In this document: piece by piece, positions 1 to 8,096 of the stretch
Layout of the letters: each line of letters begins with the position of its first letter
Position numbering within the stretch: position 1 is the stretch's first letter
DNA from: Vampirovibrio chlorellavorus
GTDB taxonomy: Bacteria; Cyanobacteriota; Vampirovibrionia; Vampirovibrionales; Vampirovibrionaceae
Length of the DNA: 64,000 bases
NCBI RefSeq assembly: GCF_003149375.1
Contig: NZ_QFWH01000003.1
Span: forward strand, 248,001 to 312,000
Direction: 5' to 3'
The notes under the pieces: generated by a model
Database searches by the model: none
Told to the model about the DNA's origin: nothing
The model's input: only the letters and a program-made list of their open reading frames with translations
Position numbers and translations under genes: made by a program

Positions 1-557
1 CTGAGTTGATGCGTCATTTTCAGGCGTTTCAAACCCGTTTGCAAGCGCATATTATCGAGGAGGAGCGGGGCATTTTTCCTCTGGCCCAATCTTGCCTGTT
101 GCCGGAGGAGCAGGCGTTGGCCCTGCGGCGCTATCGGGAAATTCTGTCTGAGGCGGAACAGGGCGCTGCGCTGGGGCTATCCCGACCCACGCCTGACTTT
201 CGGATCATTGAGACAGACCTGTCTGGGGCCGTTGACAAACCACTGAGCTATGAGACCTTGTACGAACGGGAACACGCCAGTGTGCAGCATATTCGCCTGC
301 AGGCGGGCATGAAACAGGCCTTGCACTGGGTGGGGCCCCATCAGTGCCTGTTCCTGCTGTCCGGCTCGGTTACCCTGGAAACCCGGCAGGCACAGATTCC
401 ATTGTCTCCCGGGCAATGCGTAACGCTGGATTCGCAGCTCTATTTTGCTTTGCAGGCCCACAAGGACGCTCATCTGCTGAATTTCAGGGTCTGGCCGCAT
501 CCGCATTACATTAAGGCCAACAGCCTGAGTCAGGCTTCTACTGCCCGAAACGCATGA
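1..557 (+). CDS. Hemerythrin-like (HHE) / cupin protein, 5'-truncated by window edge
   Basis: The reading frame is open to the left edge, so the true N-terminus lies outside the window. The visible start contains HIIEEERGIFPLA, typical of the last helix of a hemerythrin HHE domain, whose His/Glu residues bind a di-iron centre. From about residue 65 the protein is beta-rich, and HWVGPHQCLFLLSGSVTLETR followed by a PGQC turn looks like a small cupin barrel. Such fusions may act in sensing or detoxifying oxygen or NO, but no substrate can be assigned. It is followed 27 bases later by an unknown gene on the same strand. The hemerythrin call rests on a partial domain; the cupin call is moderately supported. 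Confidence 0.6.
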   Translation, partial: ELMRHFQAFQTRLQAHIIEEERGIFPLAQSCLLPEEQALALRRYREILSEAEQGAALGLSRPTPDFRIIETDLSGAVDKPLSYETLYEREHASVQHIRLQAGMKQALHWVGPHQCLFLLSGSVTLETRQAQIPLSPGQCVTLDSQLYFALQAHKDAHLLNFRVWPHPHYIKANSLSQASTARNA

Positions 558-584
558 TATTTTGAAGCGCCTGTAGAAAAAGGG

Positions 585-1040
585 ATGCCCGATTGGGGGA
601 CTTGGGCTATGATCGATCCAGTCAATGGGAATTCTGGAATGGATAGTGTAGTTGATCTGGCCAAGTCACGACAGGCCCGAAACGAAAAAAACGAACACGT
701 GCGTGAGGCCTCTCAGGATTTGCTGGCCCTCCTGGATCATCACCGGCGGCACCTGCCGGAGGAGTTTATGGCCTTTTTGCTGGCCATGGCCATTTCGGAT
801 CAGGCCATTCAACTGAGCGAGGCCCAAGGCGATCGGCAGACCGGGCAGGATTTTCTGGAAGAGGTGTTTTCCACGGCCCGCCAGTTATTTGAGGGGTATT
901 ACCCTACGCAGACCCGGCCCATACCGGCGCGCCTTCAGCATCCCCCCCGCACGGACAAGGCGGCCTCCCGCGTGGTTGCCTTCCTGCCGGAACACCCGGA
1001 ATCCCCGCTTGAACCCAGTCGGACTTTATCAGACGATTAA
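585..1040 (+). CDS. Hypothetical protein (about 150 aa)
   Basis: I do not recognise this protein. It is mostly alpha-helical in character, with LLALLDHHRRHLPEEFMAFLLAMAISDQAIQ in the middle, and it has a Pro/Arg/Glu-rich tail that looks disordered. No signal peptide or membrane segment is visible. The start is uncertain. ATG at 585 has a purine run directly against it, while ATG at 609 is preceded by GGGGA about eight bases upstream, and ATG at 639 is also possible. Coding is supported by the length of the frame, codon use like its neighbours, and tight placement between two same-strand genes. It could belong with the upstream hemerythrin/cupin gene. Confidence 0.6.
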   Translation: MPDWGTWAMIDPVNGNSGMDSVVDLAKSRQARNEKNEHVREASQDLLALLDHHRRHLPEEFMAFLLAMAISDQAIQLSEAQGDRQTGQDFLEEVFSTARQLFEGYYPTQTRPIPARLQHPPRTDKAASRVVAFLPEHPESPLEPSRTLSDD

Positions 1041-1078
1041 ACAGTTCATTCAAAACGTTTAGGAGAGGGGAACCGTTT

Positions 1079-1555
1079 ATGACCGCCACAGCGCCCATTC
1101 CTTCCGGGTTTCACAGTGTTACGCCGCATCTGGTGGTGTATGACGCGGTGGCCGCCCTGGACTTTTATGAGCGGGCCTTTGGGGCGACCGTCACCCATCG
1201 GCTGACTGGCCCCGATGGCAGAATTATTTACGCGGCCTTCAATATTGGCGATTCCGTGATTATGCTGGGGGAGGAGTGCCGGGACTATGGGGTTTTCTCC
1301 CCCACCGCGCTGGGCAATTCGCCTGTACTCATCCATTTGTATGTGCCCAACGCCGATGAGGCTTTTGAAAAAGCCGTTTTGGCCGGGGCTACGATTGAAA
1401 TGCCCGTTCAGGAGATGTTTTGGGGCGACCGTTACGGCAAGGTGACTGATCCTTTCGGGCATCGCTGGGCCATTGCCTCTGTGGTGCGTTCACTCAGTCC
1501 TTCCGAAATGCAGGCCGCTGCCGATGCGGCCATGGCTTGTGAGGTCAAGGCTTAA
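1079..1555 (+). CDS. VOC-family protein (glyoxalase/bleomycin-resistance fold, PhnB-like)
   Basis: The 158-residue protein has the hallmarks of the vicinal oxygen chelate superfamily. PHLVVYDAVAALDFYERAFGA forms the first beta-alpha-beta unit, and the C-terminal half ends in WGDRYGKVTDPFGHRWAIA, the usual DPFGHxW motif. These modules bind a divalent metal or act as antibiotic-binding or isomerase/dioxygenase folds. The PhnB-like subgroup has no firmly established reaction, so no substrate is proposed. ATG at 1079 is chosen because an AGGAGAGGGG ribosome-binding site lies just upstream (about 1061-1070). It is the last plus-strand gene before a convergent minus-strand pair. Confidence 0.85.
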   Translation: MTATAPIPSGFHSVTPHLVVYDAVAALDFYERAFGATVTHRLTGPDGRIIYAAFNIGDSVIMLGEECRDYGVFSPTALGNSPVLIHLYVPNADEAFEKAVLAGATIEMPVQEMFWGDRYGKVTDPFGHRWAIASVVRSLSPSEMQAAADAAMACEVKA

Positions 1556-1595
1556 ACGTTGGCGGGCGTTTCAGAGAGAGCGACTGATCCTGATT

Positions 1596-1802
1596 TCAGG
1601 TTCGGCTTTGTAGCAGTTCTTCCTGGGGCAGGACGGGCGGATTTTCCACCAGAATGGTCCAGCCACACTGCTGGCAATGGTATTCCACCACCGGGATCTC
1701 CGCTTCCAGCAGCACTCGGGTGGTGGCCGGGTCGTAGGTTCGCTTCTCCAGCACCTTGAACTTGAGTTTGTCGTTGCTGCAATCGGGGCAAATTTTGAAC
1801 AT
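1596..1802 (-). CDS. Small zinc-ribbon protein (68 aa)
   Basis: A 68-residue protein begins with MFKICPDC and carries a second pair, CQQC, near residue 45. That gives two CxxC knuckles 30-40 residues apart, as in a zinc ribbon. Between them are beta-strand-like segments such as LKFKVLEKRTYD and VLLEAEIPVVEYHC. The C-terminal tail is polar. The ATG is preceded on the minus strand by GAGGG about seven bases upstream. It lies about 130 bases downstream of the DUF115 gene on the same strand and may be co-transcribed. Function is unknown; small zinc ribbons often bind nucleic acid or protein. A similar stand-alone protein occurs at 46453-46632. Confidence 0.7.
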   Translation of the reverse strand: MFKICPDCSNDKLKFKVLEKRTYDPATTRVLLEAEIPVVEYHCQQCGWTILVENPPVLPQEELLQSRT

Positions 1803-1932
1803 CGGGCTACCCTCAGGTTGGTTGAGTAAGCCAGATTCTATTATCCGCCCTCTTTTCCAAGGTTACTATGCACCGATCTGGCTAAAACAGGGGGTCGCTT
1901 TTGGGAATTGGCTGGGCCAGGCCGGAATGGGG

Positions 1933-3792
1933 TCAGGACAGGACGGATTCCGGCTGAGCGGCTTTTTGCCCATCGCTTTGTAGCAGCGCCAGCACTCGGG
2001 TTTCCGACTGGATGACCCAGGGGAGGATATCATCGTGCAGCAATTTCCGGTTTTGCTTGTAGCCTTCCCGCATGCCATCCCGGTTTTTCTGGATTTCTTC
2101 GGGCGTTTCCGCCGCCGGGTTGTAGCGCTGGCGGGTATCGATCATGTCCAGCACCAGAAAGTGGCTAATCAGGTAGTGGTTGGCGATAAAGCGGTTCAGT
2201 TGCGGGTTGTTGGGAGTGTCCACGCCTTCCACTATCAATTGATCCAGCAGGGCCACGCACTCGTACAATTCGGATTTCAGCTTGCGCAGCTTGGTTTGTA
2301 GTTTCTCCAGCGTTTTCTTGCGGTACCCCTCGGGGAAGGTGAGCTGTTTGCTCAGCCAGTCCGGGGTGCGGAAGTCTTGCCACTCCCCTACAAAGGTCTC
2401 CATGGCCCGCAGTTCGTAGCCGTTGATTTTGGCCCCCCCCAGCGAAGCGTTGTACAGCGTTTGGGGCCGGGCTTTCTGCTGGTTGGCGGTGGCCGTTTTC
2501 TCAAAAAAGCGGATGAAGCCCTTGAAGGAGGCCAGCGTTTGCAGGGTTTCTCCGTTTTGTCCTTCCACGGTGGCCATTTGGGAGGGGCCGGTAAACAGGT
2601 TTTCCCGTTTTTTCAGGGTCATTACCCCTTTGCCGTTGGTCTCCAGCTTTTCCCCCCCGGCGTACACCTGATCGTTGGGGAAGGCCAAATCCTGCCCGAT
2701 GAGGACCACCGGGTCGCAGTCCATGAGCATGGCCGTTTGCAGGGCGATGTGAGAGACGGTACCGCAGCCATCCAGCAAGCGATAGTTCTGAATGCGGGGC
2801 TCCTGTTTGGAGAGCCAGTCGGCAAAGGGCCGATCGCTGAGCAGGGTGTAGCGCACCTTGGCTGCAACGTCTTGCTCGTAACAAACGGGCTGGGTAAAGT
2901 TGCTCAGCAAAAAGGTGATGTTTTTCAGGTAGCTTTCTGGCAGCCCGTGCAACTGCTCTTTCATGCCCCGGGAATCCAGAAAGGTGGCGAAATCCGGGGT
3001 AATACCGTACTTGTACAGGTGATGCAGGGCGCCTCCCACGGCCACCAGCACCGCTTGATTTTCCAGCTGCTTGATGGCGGGCAGAGCGGCATCCAGCGAG
3101 GGGCCCCGGCTGATGACCAGAGCCGGTTTGCCTTTGCCCTTGCCCTGCAAGTGGGTCATATCAAAGCAATCGGCCACATGGGGCAGGTTTTCAAAAAACT
3201 GTTTAATCCACTGGTTGTGGAAGTAGCGGGCCGTGCGGTAGTCCCGCTTGCGATCGTCGATCAGGTTGGCCAGCTTGCCCATGAGTTCGCCCATTTGACC
3301 CTGCAGAAGCAGGGCGTAGGCCCCGCTGGAGAGAAAGTCGATGGGTTCAAAGCACACCAGCAGGGGGGTGATGATATCCATCAGGGTGGGAAGATCGCAC
3401 ACCAGACGCACCCGGCGCTGACCGAAGTAATCGGAGAGATCCACGTTTTCCAGCACAAACTTGAGCAGGGGCAGGTGTGGCTCATAGACCACAATGGGCC
3501 CGGGGGAACGCTTGCAGGTCTCTTCCAGCAAATAGCCCAATCCCAACCCCAGAATAAGATGGGTGCGATCCAGGGCCGGGCGGCAGTTGGTTTTGACCTC
3601 TTGCTGGGCTTCCAGCTTGGCCCCTTTGGGAGAATGCAAGGGCAGGCCATTGAACACAACCCCGATATCCCCTTCCGTGGTTTCGTAGGGGGCCAGATCG
3701 TCCGGGGCGGTGACGTTCTTCAGCTTCTTGAGCAGGGCTTCGTGGTGGGGGTGATGCTTGAGGAGGGCCTGGGTGTTTTTCTTCCAGAACAT
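1933..3792 (-). CDS. DUF115 / motility-associated factor (Maf)-like glycosyltransferase family protein
   Basis: This 619-residue protein matches the DUF115 (6-hydroxymethylpterin pyrophosphokinase MptE-like / Maf) family. An N-terminal Rossmann-like part contains HLILGLGLGYLLEE and the central core has KPALVISRGPSLDAALPAIKQL, the glycine-containing motif typical of the family. It continues through VAVGGALHHLYKYGITPDFATFLDS and ends in a helical region. In flagellated bacteria Maf proteins transfer pseudaminic or legionaminic acid to flagellin; other DUF115 members act elsewhere in glycan metabolism. No flagellin or nonulosonate gene lies in this window, so the acceptor cannot be inferred. The start is supported by AAAGGA about nine bases upstream. 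It is transcribed away from the aromatic operon. Confidence 0.8.
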   Translation of the reverse strand: MFWKKNTQALLKHHPHHEALLKKLKNVTAPDDLAPYETTEGDIGVVFNGLPLHSPKGAKLEAQQEVKTNCRPALDRTHLILGLGLGYLLEETCKRSPGPIVVYEPHLPLLKFVLENVDLSDYFGQRRVRLVCDLPTLMDIITPLLVCFEPIDFLSSGAYALLLQGQMGELMGKLANLIDDRKRDYRTARYFHNQWIKQFFENLPHVADCFDMTHLQGKGKGKPALVISRGPSLDAALPAIKQLENQAVLVAVGGALHHLYKYGITPDFATFLDSRGMKEQLHGLPESYLKNITFLLSNFTQPVCYEQDVAAKVRYTLLSDRPFADWLSKQEPRIQNYRLLDGCGTVSHIALQTAMLMDCDPVVLIGQDLAFPNDQVYAGGEKLETNGKGVMTLKKRENLFTGPSQMATVEGQNGETLQTLASFKGFIRFFEKTATANQQKARPQTLYNASLGGAKINGYELRAMETFVGEWQDFRTPDWLSKQLTFPEGYRKKTLEKLQTKLRKLKSELYECVALLDQLIVEGVDTPNNPQLNRFIANHYLISHFLVLDMIDTRQRYNPAAETPEEIQKNRDGMREGYKQNRKLLHDDILPWVIQSETRVLALLQSDGQKAAQPESVLS

Positions 3793-3994
3793 GCGAGAAC
3801 GTCCTTTCCCTGATTGCCTGAGGCTTTGCCTTTATTGTGGTCGATCGGGGCGGGAATCTCCTCCTGTGGGTGGAGGAGTTGTGGGACGGCAGCTTTTGGG
3901 GAGGAGGGGAGGGGCGGTGATTTTCTGGAGGCGTGTGGGTTTTTGGGCTGGTTTTTTTAATGTAACAAAATAATGGGTGAGGATATCAAAAGCC
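3793..3994. other. Intergenic stretch between divergent DUF115 gene and aro leader
   Basis: About 200 bases, G-rich on the plus strand in the left half and T-rich further right. It should hold the minus-strand DUF115 promoter, but I see no convincing -35/-10 pair. The plus-strand aro promoter begins at its right end. Confidence 0.5.
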
Positions 3995-4025
3995 TTGACA
4001 AACTGACCCCATATTAAGCTAAACT
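3995..4025 (+). promoter_or_regulatory. Predicted sigma-70 promoter of the aro attenuator/operon
   Basis: A perfect TTGACA (-35) at 3995-4000 is followed after 19 bases by TAAACT (4020-4025), a four-of-six match to the -10 box. The spacer is slightly long. A start site about seven bases downstream would fall near 4032, only a few bases before the leader-peptide ATG at 4035, so the leader mRNA may be almost leaderless. The -10 assignment is the weaker half of the call. Confidence 0.55.
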
Positions 4026-4034
4026 GTACTCACT

Positions 4035-4109
4035 ATGAAAAACACACGTTGGCAAAATAGCTTTTATTTCTTTTATTTTTACGGCTTCCCCGTGGGAGTC
4101 GTTTGTTGA
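4035..4109 (+). CDS. Phe/Tyr-rich leader peptide of the aro operon attenuator (24 aa)
   Basis: A 24-codon open frame starts ATG at 4035 and stops TGA at 4107-4109. It begins MKNTRWQNS and then reads FYFFYFYGF, so eight of nine consecutive codons specify Phe or Tyr. It ends PVGVVC. This is the composition expected of an attenuation leader that senses charged tRNA-Phe and tRNA-Tyr, comparable in style to PheL of enteric bacteria. It lies between the TTGACA promoter and an intrinsic terminator ahead of the DAHP synthase gene. No clear Shine-Dalgarno precedes the ATG, and translation may be leaderless. Stalling at codons 4062-4088 would leave the downstream antiterminator arm (4094-4109) largely free. 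A ribosome reaching the stop codon would mask it. Confidence 0.85.
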   Translation: MKNTRWQNSFYFFYFYGFPVGVVC

Positions 4110-4153
4110 CGTGTAACCGCAAAAGCAAGTTTACCGATTGACAAACAGCTCCC
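4094..4153 (+). promoter_or_regulatory. Antiterminator hairpin of the aro attenuator
   Basis: The arm GGGAGTCGTTTGT (4094-4106) pairs with ACAAACAGCTCCC (4141-4153): 12 of 13 positions pair, counting one G-U, with a single C-A mismatch. A few more pairs extend inward (4107-4109 with 4138-4140). The right arm contains CAGCTCCC, the left half of the following terminator, so the two structures exclude each other. The left arm overlaps the 3' end and stop codon of the leader peptide, which couples the switch to translation. Confidence 0.8.
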
Positions 4154-4178
4154 GAACTTTCGGGGGCTGTTTTTGTTT
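4146..4178 (+). terminator. Intrinsic terminator (attenuator) upstream of aroF
   Basis: CAGCTCCCGA (4146-4155) pairs with TCGGGGGCTG (4160-4169) as a ten-base-pair stem with one G-U and a four-base loop. TTTTTGTTT follows directly. The terminator lies inside the 5' region of the operon, about 45 bases before the aroF ATG, and overlaps the antiterminator, so it is read as conditional rather than as a simple end of transcription. Confidence 0.88.
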
Positions 4179-4223
4179 ACAGGCATCACCAGGCAATTAT
4201 CAGTTAAAGGAGCAATCATCACC

Positions 4224-5051
4224 ATGAGTCTGACTCACCATCACCAACCGGCCCGTAATATTCTGGTTGCTGGCCCCTGCGCCGCCGAAACCCGGGAGCA
4301 AATCATGTTCTCTCTGGAGCGGGCCCAGCAGCACGGTGTGAATTACGTTCGGGTGAGCCTGTGGAAGCCCCGCACCAAGCCCGGCTTCGATGGCCTGAAG
4401 GAAGAAGGTATTGAATTACTGGCCGAAGCCGCCCAAATGGGCTTGAATCCCGGCACAGAAATTCTGGTGCCCTCCCAGGCCCAGGCGGTCATGGACGGGG
4501 TGTTGCCTTCTCTGAAGGACAATGGGGAACTGCTACTGTGGATTGGGGCCCGCAACCAGAACCACTACGTGCAACAGGAAATCGCCCGGGTGGCCGCTCA
4601 GGATAGCCGGGTCAAGCTGATGCTGAAGAACCAGCCCTGGCACTCGGAATCTCACTGGGAAGGCATCGTGGATCATGCCCTGGAAGGCGGCATGAAGCTG
4701 GAAAACCTCATTCTGTGTCACCGTGGCTTCACCCCGGACGTGCATCATCCCAACCCCAGTGGCCTGCGCAACGTGGCCGATTCTGAAATGGCCATGCGCA
4801 TTCGGGAAAAAACCGGGCTACCTATGTTGCTGGATATCTCTCACGTGGCGGGCGCTGTGGACAAGCTGGAAGAAGTGGCCATGGACACCGTGGAATACGA
4901 CTACGACGGGATGGTCATTGAAGTGCATCCCACCCCCCGCTTTGCCTGGACGGATGCCAGCCAGCAAATCACCTGGGAAGAGTTAACCGCCCTGATGGGC
5001 AAGCTGGATGCCGCCCGTGCCGCCTTGCGGAAGGAAGCCCTGCCCGCATGA
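4224..5051 (+). CDS. aroF: 3-deoxy-7-phosphoheptulonate (DAHP) synthase, type I-beta
   Basis: DAHP synthase condenses phosphoenolpyruvate and erythrose 4-phosphate, the first step of the shikimate pathway. The 275-residue protein shows the KDO8PS/DAHPS barrel motifs: ILVAGPCAAET near the N-terminus, VRVSLWKPRTKPGFDGL (substrate-binding KPR), GTEILVPSQ, WIGARN, LMLKNQP, LILCHRGF and DISHVAGAVD, plus EVHPTP near the end. It is short and has neither an N-terminal ferredoxin-like regulatory domain nor a fused chorismate mutase. Feedback control inside the enzyme is therefore not evident, and the upstream attenuator may carry that role. ATG at 4224 is chosen because AAAGGAG lies 11 bases upstream; longer frames would begin inside the terminator. 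Its stop overlaps the next start (ATGA). Confidence 0.92.
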   Translation: MSLTHHHQPARNILVAGPCAAETREQIMFSLERAQQHGVNYVRVSLWKPRTKPGFDGLKEEGIELLAEAAQMGLNPGTEILVPSQAQAVMDGVLPSLKDNGELLLWIGARNQNHYVQQEIARVAAQDSRVKLMLKNQPWHSESHWEGIVDHALEGGMKLENLILCHRGFTPDVHHPNPSGLRNVADSEMAMRIREKTGLPMLLDISHVAGAVDKLEEVAMDTVEYDYDGMVIEVHPTPRFAWTDASQQITWEELTALMGKLDAARAALRKEALPA

Positions 5052-6958
5052 CTGCCTCAGCCACCCATCGAGCCCTGCGATTGAGCCCCTTGCCCCTGCC
5101 GGTTCAAACGTCGGTGACTGTGCCGGGCTCCAAGAGCTACACCATTCGGGCCCTCATTCTGGCTGCCTTGGTGGATCGGCCCGAGGGTCAGCCGGTGCGG
5201 GTGTGGAATGTCCTGCGCAGCGATGACGGGCAGGCCATTCTGGATTGCCTGAACACGCTGGGCATTCGCACTGAGTGGGGGGCGCAGGACGGACAGTCGT
5301 ATGTGGATGTGTTTGGGCAGGTTCGGCACATCGCCGATGCCGATTACACCCTGCATGCCAATTTATCGGCGGCCACCCTGCGCTTTTTGCTGGCTGTATC
5401 GGCGGTCATCCCCGGACGGCAAACCTTGTTGGGGCACGAGGGCCTGAATCGTCGCCCGGTTCGGGATTTGGTGGATGCCTTGCGGGCCTTGGGGGTGTCC
5501 ATCGACTATCTGGATCAGGAAGGCTATCCGCCGGTGCGGGTCAATTCCAGCCGACTGCAAGCCAGTGAGTTGACGGTCTCTGGCAGTACCAGCAGTCAAT
5601 ATATTTCAGCCCTGCTGATGATTGCCCCCTTTATTGAGCCTGCGTTGGAAGCCAGTGGCCGGTCGGTGGTCATTCGCTTGCCGGAAGCCCCGGTGTCCAA
5701 GCCTTATCTGGATATGACCCTGGCTATCATGCGGGCCTTTGGGGTCGAGGCCACCCATGCCGCGGACTATCAAATGTTTACGGTACCCGCCGGGCAAGCC
5801 TACACCGCTTTGTCTTACGCGGTGGAGCCCGATGCTTCCAGTGCCGCTTACTTTGCGGCCATTGCCACCCTGACCGGGTCAACCATCACCCTGAACAACC
5901 TGCCCATGACTTCGGTACAGGCCGATATGCGCTTTCTCCAGATTCTGGAGCGTATGGGCACAGGCATTCAGGCGGTAGATGGGGATTTGGTTATTGAAGG
6001 CCACGGGGTGAAGCCCTTGTCCTTGGTAAATATGTGCGATTGCCCCGATCAGGCCCAGGCGCTGGCGGTACTGGTCGCTTTCGCCGAGGGCGTCACCCGC
6101 ATTGAAGGGCTGCAATCCCTGCGGGTGAAGGAAACCGACCGCATTGCCGCCGTGGAAACGGAATTGAAAAAAATGGGCATTCGGGTGGAAGCTGAGGCCG
6201 ACGCCCTGGTCATTCACGGGGGGCAACCGCAGGCCGCTCGCATCGCCACGTATGGGGATCATCGTATGGGTATGGCCTTTGCCGTGGCCGGGGCCGTGCT
6301 GGCGGGTCTGGAGATTGAAGACCCTGCGGTGGTTAATAAAACCTACCCCGGCTTTTGGCAGGATTTAAGCGCCTTGGGTCTGGGCGTCTCCGAATCAGTG
6401 TTACCCGGTTGCTCGGAAACGTTGGATGATGCGGTTAGTCCCCAAAAGATCGTGCTGATTGGCTTTATGGGCGCTGGTAAAAGTTCGGTGGCCCGCAGTT
6501 TAGCCCAGCGTTGTAAGCGCCAAGCGGTGGATATGGATGCCTTGATTGTGCGGCAGTCCGGTCGGCAAAGTGTCACCGAAATTTTTGATACGGACGGGGA
6601 AGCGCATTTTCGGGCCTTGGAAGCGCAAGTGGCTCAGGGCTTGGCCTCGACGCCTGAGCTGATTATAGCCACTGGCGGCGGCGTGCCTGCCAATCGGGAG
6701 GCCATGTCCACACTGACCGCTGAGGCTGTGGTGGTTTGGTTGCGGGTTTCGTGGGACACTGTGTGGGCCCGCCTGCAACATGATGCGGATCGTCCCCTGT
6801 TGCGGAATTTGGAGCAGGCTCGGGCTTTGTTTCATCAACGCCAGTCGGTGTACCAGCAAACCGCTCATCTTCAGGTGGATACGGACGGCAAAACCCCGTC
6901 AGCGGTGGCCGATGAAATCGCCTGTCGCCTCAATCTCCGTCAATACAGTCCGGTGTAG
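5048..6958 (+). CDS. Bifunctional EPSP synthase / shikimate kinase fusion (AroA-AroK)
   Basis: Residues 1-450 are EPSP synthase: PGSKSYTIRALILAAL at about 27, LSAATLRFLLA near 105, SGSTSSQYISALLM, LRVKETDRI near 360, and GDHRMGMAFAVAG near 400. From about residue 466, KIVLIGFMGAGKSSVAR supplies a Walker A motif of shikimate kinase. It is followed by DMDALI, LEAQVAQ, ATGGGVP and RPLLRN, the usual shikimate-binding and lid residues. The fused protein thus covers shikimate to EPSP. In the pathway the kinase step precedes the EPSP synthase step, the reverse of the domain order. Its ATG overlaps the aroF stop by four bases. Both halves keep the expected catalytic motifs, so both are probably active. 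Confidence 0.95.
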   Translation: MTASATHRALRLSPLPLPVQTSVTVPGSKSYTIRALILAALVDRPEGQPVRVWNVLRSDDGQAILDCLNTLGIRTEWGAQDGQSYVDVFGQVRHIADADYTLHANLSAATLRFLLAVSAVIPGRQTLLGHEGLNRRPVRDLVDALRALGVSIDYLDQEGYPPVRVNSSRLQASELTVSGSTSSQYISALLMIAPFIEPALEASGRSVVIRLPEAPVSKPYLDMTLAIMRAFGVEATHAADYQMFTVPAGQAYTALSYAVEPDASSAAYFAAIATLTGSTITLNNLPMTSVQADMRFLQILERMGTGIQAVDGDLVIEGHGVKPLSLVNMCDCPDQAQALAVLVAFAEGVTRIEGLQSLRVKETDRIAAVETELKKMGIRVEAEADALVIHGGQPQAARIATYGDHRMGMAFAVAGAVLAGLEIEDPAVVNKTYPGFWQDLSALGLGVSESVLPGCSETLDDAVSPQKIVLIGFMGAGKSSVARSLAQRCKRQAVDMDALIVRQSGRQSVTEIFDTDGEAHFRALEAQVAQGLASTPELIIATGGGVPANREAMSTLTAEAVVVWLRVSWDTVWARLQHDADRPLLRNLEQARALFHQRQSVYQQTAHLQVDTDGKTPSAVADEIACRLNLRQYSPV

Positions 6959-6970
6959 AAAGTTCAAGTT

Positions 6971-8059
6971 ATGACCGCAGGAAGTTCTTTGGGCCAGTTG
7001 TTTCGTATTAGCACCTTCGGGGAGTCCCACGGGGGCGGGGTCGGTGTGGTCATTGACGGCTGCCCGCCCGGTTTACCCATCACCCTGGAGGAAATCCAGA
7101 AAGAGCTGGATCGCCGTCGGCCGGGGCAAAGCAGCATTACCACTCCCCGCAACGAGCAGGATCAGATTCACCTGTTCTCAGGCATTCTGGACGGAGTGAC
7201 CACCGGCACGCCCATCATGCTGATGGCTTTCAATAAAGATCAGAAGTCCGATGACTATAACAACCTGAAAGCAGTGTTCCGGCCCGGTCATGCCGATTAT
7301 ACCTTTCAACAAAAATACGGCACCCGGGACTGGCGTGGTGGAGGGCGTTCCTCGGCTCGGGAGACCATTGGTCGGGTGGCCGCCGGGGCCATTGCCAAGA
7401 AATTCCTGAAGCAAACCCTGGGGCTGGAATGCCTGTGCTACGTGGAACAAGTCGGCCCCATCCGCACGGAGATGGACCCTGAGGCGGTGACGGCGGAGCT
7501 GGTGGACTCCACCATCGTGCGCTGCCCGGATGCGGACAAAGCGAAGGAGATGATTGCTCTGATTGAATCCGTGCGGGATGAGGGTGACTCCGTGGGAGGC
7601 ATTCTCAAAGGGCTGATTCGCCATGTGCCGGTGGGCCTGGGCGAGCCGGTTTTTGATAAATTACACGCCGATTTGGGTAAGGCCATGCTCAGCATTAACG
7701 CGGTGAAAGGCTTTGAAATCGGCTCCGGCTTTGCCGGGGTGACCCTGCGAGGCAGTCAGCACAACGATGAATTTTACACCGATGACAGCGGCCGGGTGCG
7801 CACTCGCACCAATCGGGCCGGTGGGGTGTTGGGTGGTCTTTCCAACGGGGAAACCATTCACTTTCGGGTGGCGGTCAAGCCCACTTCCACCATTCGCAAG
7901 GCCCAACGCACTGTGGATCAGGCCCATCAGGAAATCACCCTGGAGGCCACCGGACGGCACGATCCTTGTGTGCTACCCCGGGCGGTGCCCATTGTGGAAT
8001 CCATGGCCGCCTTGGTCATGATGGATCACTATCTGCGGCACAAGGCCCAGAACGGTTAA
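6971..8059 (+). CDS. aroC: Chorismate synthase
   Basis: Chorismate synthase converts EPSP to chorismate with reduced FMN. The 362-residue protein opens with [27 protein letters not shown], the family's first signature. It has [22 protein letters not shown] (second signature) and [20 protein letters not shown] near the C-terminus (third signature). Length is normal for the family. It starts 12 bases after the AroA-AroK stop. The site upstream of the ATG is weak, so translational coupling is likely. No partner flavin reductase is seen nearby. Confidence 0.96.
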   Translation: MTAGSSLGQLFRISTFGESHGGGVGVVIDGCPPGLPITLEEIQKELDRRRPGQSSITTPRNEQDQIHLFSGILDGVTTGTPIMLMAFNKDQKSDDYNNLKAVFRPGHADYTFQQKYGTRDWRGGGRSSARETIGRVAAGAIAKKFLKQTLGLECLCYVEQVGPIRTEMDPEAVTAELVDSTIVRCPDADKAKEMIALIESVRDEGDSVGGILKGLIRHVPVGLGEPVFDKLHADLGKAMLSINAVKGFEIGSGFAGVTLRGSQHNDEFYTDDSGRVRTRTNRAGGVLGGLSNGETIHFRVAVKPTSTIRKAQRTVDQAHQEITLEATGRHDPCVLPRAVPIVESMAALVMMDHYLRHKAQNG

Positions 8060-8096
8060 GGCCCCCTGCAAGCTTTGGAGGAATCAATCAAAGATA

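Noticed and set aside
2377-3813. 478-codon plus-strand frame antisense to the DUF115 gene
   Set aside because: The minus strand encodes a clear DUF115 protein; the plus frame is rich in Gly/Gln/His without any motif, as expected from an antisense reading of a GC-rich gene.
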